NCBI RefSeq assembly: GCF_006788895.1
Contig: NZ_VFRA01000001.1
Span: forward strand, 1,984,001-2,048,000
Direction of reading: 5' to 3'
DNA length: 64,000 nucleotides
Source of the DNA: Rhodoglobus vestalii
GTDB taxonomy: Bacteria; Actinomycetota; Actinomycetes; Actinomycetales; Microbacteriaceae
A model generated the notes under the pieces. The model ran no database searches. It worked only from the letters and a program-made list of their open reading frames with translations, and was not told where the DNA came from. A program made the translations under genes and the position numbers. Of this stretch, positions 60,480 through 64,000 are shown one piece after another. The stretch's first letter is position 1. Every line of letters begins with the position of its first letter.

Positions 60480-61679
60480 TCACACGGTTGGGCTTGGGGA
60501 AAGCGCCGGGCGCTGCGCAAGCAGTGCCCGGCGCTTTCCTGCAACGCGGGTCAGAATGAGCGTTGCGCTGTTCTCGCCCTTCAGAGAGAGCGATGTGCGA
60601 AAAGTTGCGGGGTCGATATCAACCCCGCGCTTTTTAATTTCCAGTGTTCCAATTTTGCGCGTCGCGAGTTCCCGTTTCAGTGAGCGCCGATCAAGCGGAA
60701 AATCAGCGACGATCTCGAAGCAGGTAGCAAAGGGTGAGACCGCCGCCGTATCGGCACTGAAGTACGCGATCGAAGTGTCGAGCATCCGGCCCTCTAGCTG
60801 TCGAGCAAGGTCGCCGATGAGTCGGGCCCGGATGACTGCGCCGTCAGGCTCGAAAAGATACTGCCCCAGCTCTCCCGCGGCTTCGTCCGCGCTGTCGGCA
60901 GCCGCGGTCATCTCGGCAGTACCGTGCTCCCCAATCACGAGGGCGGAACGGCGAATGCCCTCGCGCGCAACGGCGCCGAACCAGAGCCCAAGTTCGACGA
61001 CTTCCCGGCCGACCGACACCCACTGCGCTTCAGCTTGTTTGGGGATCAGATCGCGATCGATGCCGGGACCAAGTTTGATGCCCGTGGGGTAACGTTCGGC
61101 GAGTTCGAAAGCGAAGTCGAGAGTGGGCGTCCAGTCGGCAGGGTTGGTGAGTCGCACTCGTGCATCGCGCCGGGCGGGATCAAGGTAGACACCATCAATA
61201 CCGGTGAGGTCGGTCGACTCGGCATCGCCATGCACGACGTGCGCGTTGCTCCACGGAGCGAGGTTGTAGCTTGCGATGGCGGCAGTGGTTTCGTCGCGTT
61301 CGACCGCGGTCACGGTAAGACCGAGCCCAGCAATGGCGAGGGCATCGGCTCCGATGCCGCATCCAAGGTCAGCGACCCATTTCACTCCAGCGGTGGCGAA
61401 CCGGCCGGCATGCTGGGAGGCAACGGAGAGCCGGGTTGCTTGTTCCAAGCCGGCCTCGGTGTAGAGCATCCGGTCAGCAAAGGGGCCGAACTTGCTCGTG
61501 GCTTTTGCTCGCAGTTTCGATTGACTAAGAACCGCGGCGACGAGTGCCGCGCTGTGGCCCGCTTTTCGCAGCTCGGACACGGTGCGCACAATTTCGTCGC
61601 TCGAACGCCAGGCCGGGAGGGAATCCAACAGGCGAAGACCCTCGGACGAAAGCAGCTCGCGCAATTCGCTCTGATTCAT
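60480..61679 (-). CDS. SAM-dependent methyltransferase with THUMP-like domain
   Basis: 399 aa, cytoplasmic. The SAM-binding motif I is VADLGCGIGADALAIAGLG (about residues 102-120), motif II TAVERDE, and DGVYLDPARRDAR follows, as in class I methyltransferases acting on nucleic acids. The C-terminal quarter, with RSLKRELATRKIGTLEIKKRG, matches the THUMP-like domain found with such enzymes in actinobacteria. The target is unknown. Its last residues (RRALLAQRPALSPSPTV) are coded across a 13-pair hairpin. The start is divergent from groES. Confidence 0.85.
   Translation of the reverse strand: MNQSELRELLSSEGLRLLDSLPAWRSSDEIVRTVSELRKAGHSAALVAAVLSQSKLRAKATSKFGPFADRMLYTEAGLEQATRLSVASQHAGRFATAGVKWVADLGCGIGADALAIAGLGLTVTAVERDETTAAIASYNLAPWSNAHVVHGDAESTDLTGIDGVYLDPARRDARVRLTNPADWTPTLDFAFELAERYPTGIKLGPGIDRDLIPKQAEAQWVSVGREVVELGLWFGAVAREGIRRSALVIGEHGTAEMTAAADSADEAAGELGQYLFEPDGAVIRARLIGDLARQLEGRMLDTSIAYFSADTAAVSPFATCFEIVADFPLDRRSLKRELATRKIGTLEIKKRGVDIDPATFRTSLSLKGENSATLILTRVAGKRRALLAQRPALSPSPTV
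60499..60538 (-). repeat. 13-pair inverted repeat at the 3' end of the methyltransferase gene
   Basis: The bases at 60499-60511 pair perfectly with 60526-60538 (core AAGCGCCGGGC) around a 14-base loop. It lies within the coding sequence, covering the last 19 or so codons. It may act as an internal or T-less terminator between the convergent genes. Confidence 0.7.
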
Positions 61680-61703
61680 TCTCTAACCGTATCCGCATGC
61701 GAA

Positions 61704-61730
61704 TTGGCACTCACGTTGATCGAGTGCCAA
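61704..61730. promoter_or_regulatory. CIRCE operator 1 of groES
   Basis: TTGGCACTC (61704-61712), nine bases, then GAGTGCCAA (61722-61730): a perfect inverted repeat differing from the classical CIRCE (TTAGCACTC-N9-GAGTGCTAA) at one base per arm. The heat-shock repressor HrcA should bind here. Confidence 0.92.
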
Positions 61731-61744
61731 CCAAGCCGTATAGT
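61716..61744 (+). promoter_or_regulatory. Promoter of groES
   Basis: TTGATC (61716-61721) and TATAGT (61739-61744) are 17 bases apart. The -35 box lies inside CIRCE 1, and the expected transcription start (about 61751) lies in CIRCE 2, so HrcA would block polymerase at both ends. Confidence 0.8.
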
Positions 61745-61748
61745 TGAT

Positions 61749-61775
61749 CTGGCACTCCTACAGTGAGTGTGCCAA
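61749..61775. promoter_or_regulatory. CIRCE operator 2 of groES
   Basis: CTGGCACTC (61749-61757), nine bases, then GTGTGCCAA (61767-61775). Each arm differs by one base from the arm of CIRCE 1, and the nine-base spacing is kept. Confidence 0.75.
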
Positions 61776-61804
61776 CCCAAGTACTTTTTAGAAAGAGGTC
61801 AAAC

Positions 61805-62101
61805 GTGTCGGTCTCCATTAAGCCGCTCGAGGATCGCATTGTTATCAAGCAGGTCGATGCAGAACAGACCACCGCGTCTGGGCTTGTCATTCCTGACACT
61901 GCGAAAGAGAAGCCCCAGGAGGGTGAAGTAGTCGCCGTAGGTCCCGGTCGCATCGACGACAACGGAAACCGCGTGCCGCTCGACATCGCCGTGGGCGACA
62001 AGGTTATCTATTCCAAGTACGGCGGAACAGAAGTGAAGTACGGCGGAGACGACCTGCTCGTTCTGTCGGCTCGCGATGTGCTCGCCGTGGTTGTTCGCTA
62101 G
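61805..62101 (+). CDS. groES: Co-chaperonin GroES (Cpn10)
   Basis: Lid of the GroEL folding chamber. The frame is open from 61763, but GTG 61805 has GAAAGAGG upstream and gives the standard 98-residue protein starting [16 protein letters not shown]. The mobile loop [19 protein letters not shown] and the end [12 protein letters not shown] are intact. groEL is not next to it; the gene is monocistronic, with its own promoter, two CIRCE sites and a strong terminator. Confidence 0.97.
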   Translation: MSVSIKPLEDRIVIKQVDAEQTTASGLVIPDTAKEKPQEGEVVAVGPGRIDDNGNRVPLDIAVGDKVIYSKYGGTEVKYGGDDLLVLSARDVLAVVVR

Positions 62102-62142
62102 GTAAGCACTCGAATCCTCGCCGATCGTCACTGTTCGGCTAA

Positions 62143-62176
62143 CGAAAAACCCCAGACTTCGGTCTGGGGTTTTTCG
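62143..62176 (+). terminator. Terminator after groES
   Basis: A 15-pair perfect stem (62143-62157 with 62162-62176) closes a TTCG tetraloop; the outer pairs are an A-run facing a T-run, so it can terminate in either direction. Confidence 0.95.
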
Positions 62177-62223
62177 ATGTTTCGACGTAATGTGTGCCAG
62201 CTCCGCGGTCGTAGGATTCATAG

Positions 62224-63168
62224 GTGACTACGACTTCTCACGCGACTGACCGCGTTTCGCCCAGCGGTCTCGGATTCGCTGTATCGGCCTACGTTTTGTG
62301 GGGCATGATGCCGATCGTGTTTTTCTCCCTCCAAGAGTCGGGTGCGATCGAGATTGTGGCATGGCGAATCGTCTTATCGCTGGTCTTTTGCGCTGCCCTC
62401 CTTCTGGTTACGCGCGGCTACCTGCGAGTCTTGGCCATCATCCGTGATCGCAAAACGTTTTGGAGCCTCGGCCTCGCCAGTTGCCTCGTCGTGATCAACT
62501 GGCTGATCTATGTCTATGCGAGCGTCAATGGGCACATTGTCGAAGCGGCCCTCGGCTACTTCACCAACCCAATCGTCACCGTTTTACTTGGCGTACTCAT
62601 TCTGCGGGAGCGGTTGCGCCCGCTTCAGTGGGTCGCACTCGGCATTAGTGCATTTGCGGTTCTCGTACTTGCTATTGGCTATGGCAGCTTTCCGTGGATT
62701 GCGCTGGGGCTGGCCTTCAGTTTTGGGCTCTATGGTCTCGTCAAGAAAAGCGTGGGGCCCAAAGCGGATGCCGTTGGTGGCCTCGCCGTCGAAACCGCAT
62801 TCTTGGCGCCGATTGCGGCCGTTGTGCTGCTCGTGTTGAGTTTAAATGGTTCGCTCACCGCGGGTTCAGCGGGCACCGATCACCTCGTGTTGACGCTTTT
62901 CCTTGGTGCCATCACGGCAATCCCGTTGATTTTGTTCGCGGCTGCTGCGCGCCGGTTGCCGCTGACCTACATGGGTTTAGCGCAGTACCTAGCACCAATT
63001 TTGCAGCTCATCGTTGGGGTTTTTGTCTTTCAGGAGGCGATGCCGCCGGAGCGTTGGCTGGGCTTCGCGATCGTGTGGGTAGCGTTGGCAATTCTTACCT
63101 TTGACCTGTTTCGGCATTCGTCACGCACTCGGCTTGGCTCGGCAGCGGAGGCTCCTGGCGCCCTTTAG
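62224..63168 (+). CDS. rarD: RarD/EamA-type permease
   Basis: 314-residue integral membrane protein of the drug/metabolite transporter superfamily with about ten hydrophobic segments. The RarD hallmark is the conserved start GLGFAVSAYVLWGMMPIVFF and VINWLIYVYASVNGHIVEAALGYF-like helix pair (residues about 94-115), followed by NPIVTVLLGVLILRERL. The substrate is not known; the E. coli homologue is named from a chloramphenicol-related phenotype only. GTG start at 62224 after TAGGATTC. Confidence 0.9.
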   Translation: MTTTSHATDRVSPSGLGFAVSAYVLWGMMPIVFFSLQESGAIEIVAWRIVLSLVFCAALLLVTRGYLRVLAIIRDRKTFWSLGLASCLVVINWLIYVYASVNGHIVEAALGYFTNPIVTVLLGVLILRERLRPLQWVALGISAFAVLVLAIGYGSFPWIALGLAFSFGLYGLVKKSVGPKADAVGGLAVETAFLAPIAAVVLLVLSLNGSLTAGSAGTDHLVLTLFLGAITAIPLILFAAAARRLPLTYMGLAQYLAPILQLIVGVFVFQEAMPPERWLGFAIVWVALAILTFDLFRHSSRTRLGSAAEAPGAL

Positions 63169-63332
63169 GTGTTTGGGAACCGAGTGACTTGATGCAGGTA
63201 GGAGGGCGTGCGGCCCGGATTGGGGGCGCGGCTGTGGCCACCAATTCGCCCAGTCAGGTTCGTATTTTGGGGTTCGCCCAGTAACGTATCAGTGCCCCTT
63301 TTTCTTTCAGGCGGTAGAGAGGAGCGACTGTG

Positions 63333-64000
63333 ATGACATCCATACCCGTTGGAGCACGCGTGTCGCTGCGCACTCGTCGCTGGCCCACTGCGGTCGTGGG
63401 TATGCTCGCGGCGGCACTGGTGTTGAGTGGATGTTCGGCGGCGGAGCCCGCCGAAGAGACTATGGTGCCACAAGATTTGGCTCTCACCATTGGCGCTCTC
63501 GTGCCCGAGTCAGGATCGCTCGAAAAGTTTGGCCCCGCAGTTTCGGCCGCGATAGCGTTGGCCGCGCAAGATGTCAACGATGCTGACGCCAACCTCACAG
63601 TTACGGTAGAAACGCGCGACTCGGGAGATTCCACCGGAACGACAGCCGAGGATGCCGTAACCGAGTTGCTTGCTGCCCGGGCCACCGTGATTATTGGTGG
63701 GCTCTCTGACGGTGTCTCCAAGAAAGTGGTCGATAAAATCACCGCCGCTGGGGTAGTTGAGATCTCTCCGGCCAACAATTCGCCCGATTTCTCCAGCTAC
63801 GACGACAGCATGCTGTACTGGCGCACGTCTCCATCGTGTGCGCTCCAGGGGACTGTGCTCGGAGACGAGATGGCTGACCGTGTCGAGGGGTCTATTGCGA
63901 TTCTTGCAGAAGATGTGCTTTGTGGGCCGCCCCTTCCCCGTGCGGTCAGCGAAGCCTTCCAACGCGGTGGCGGCGATGTGATCGTCGATGAACGTATAGA
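63333..64000 (+). CDS. Lipoprotein ABC-type solute-binding protein, 5' part
   Basis: The frame starts at ATG 63333 (a GTG at 63330 is possible) after AGAGAGGAG and runs off the window after 222 complete codons. A basic N-terminus and hydrophobic helix end in the lipobox VLSGC, so the mature protein should be lipid-anchored. The rest follows the type 1 periplasmic-binding fold of the branched-chain amino acid group: LTIGALVPESGSLEKFGPA, then VIIGGLSDGVSKKVVDKI and VEISPANNSPDFS. The ligand is unknown. Transport partners would lie beyond the window. Confidence 0.82.
   Translation, partial: MTSIPVGARVSLRTRRWPTAVVGMLAAALVLSGCSAAEPAEETMVPQDLALTIGALVPESGSLEKFGPAVSAAIALAAQDVNDADANLTVTVETRDSGDSTGTTAEDAVTELLAARATVIIGGLSDGVSKKVVDKITAAGVVEISPANNSPDFSSYDDSMLYWRTSPSCALQGTVLGDEMADRVEGSIAILAEDVLCGPPLPRAVSEAFQRGGGDVIVDERI

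Noticed and set aside
63169..63332. A tRNA gene or terminator between the permease and the lipoprotein gene
   Set aside because: No cloverleaf could be drawn; the only possible stem (GGGG with CCCC before a T-run near 63298) has a loop of more than 20 bases.

Overview
The window is GC-rich chromosomal DNA from an actinomycete. The strongest clues are the core genes: an RpoB start with an N-terminus of the Microbacteriaceae type, ribosomal proteins with Lys/Ala/Pro tails, frequent GTG and TTG starts, and type IV pilus plus histidine-utilisation loci as seen in that family. A Microbacteriaceae member (Salinibacterium/Leifsonia-like) is my inference from memory of the family; no search was run.

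Layout. 1-231: 3' end of an agmatinase-type gene. 262-7961: rpoB-rpoC with promoter and a strong terminator. 7965-9374: an orphan LuxR-type response regulator (minus strand), divergent from an unrecognised 147-residue protein with two CxxC pairs. 9541-21195: a complete Gram-positive type IV pilus locus in the order pilB, pilT, pilC, pilA, three minor-pilin genes, pilD, pilM, pilN, pilO; the last minor pilin carries six ricin-B-like repeats. 21272-22069: an unrecognised membrane protein. 22125-26780: the str operon rpsL-rpsG-fusA-tuf. 26796-32889: a hut (histidine degradation) operon hutH-hutU-hutG-hutI with a divergent IclR-type regulator. 33303-48618: the S10, spc and alpha ribosomal clusters, with secY, adk, infA, rpmJ and rpoA; rpsN and rpsD are absent from their usual places. 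48641-50736: truA, rplM, rpsI. 50763-59223: glmM, coaA (minus), glmS, then a tightly overlapping run acpS-alr-tsaE-tsaB-rimI-tsaD. 59324-60419: two DUF4190-like small membrane proteins. 60480-61679: a THUMP-like methyltransferase (minus). 61704-62176: groES under two CIRCE operators. 62224-64000: a RarD-type permease and the start of a lipoprotein solute-binding protein.

How the genes work together. Most of the window is growth machinery: RNA polymerase, ribosome, translation factors, secretion channel, amino-sugar and D-alanine supply for the wall, and t6A tRNA modification. Two accessory systems stand out. The pilus locus encodes assembly and retraction ATPases, platform, peptidase, alignment proteins and a major pilin, plus a minor pilin predicted to present a double beta-trefoil lectin-like head. 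The hut operon converts histidine to glutamate, probably with release of formamide, and has a palindromic operator just upstream of its regulator gene.

Regulatory signals found by eye include sigma-A-type promoters before rpoB, rpsL, rplM, groES and one DUF4190 gene, probable leaderless starts for glmS and the second DUF4190 gene, several strong hairpin terminators, and structured spacers inside the ribosomal clusters that share a repeated 22-nt element. No tRNA, rRNA, CRISPR array, insertion sequence or prophage was seen.
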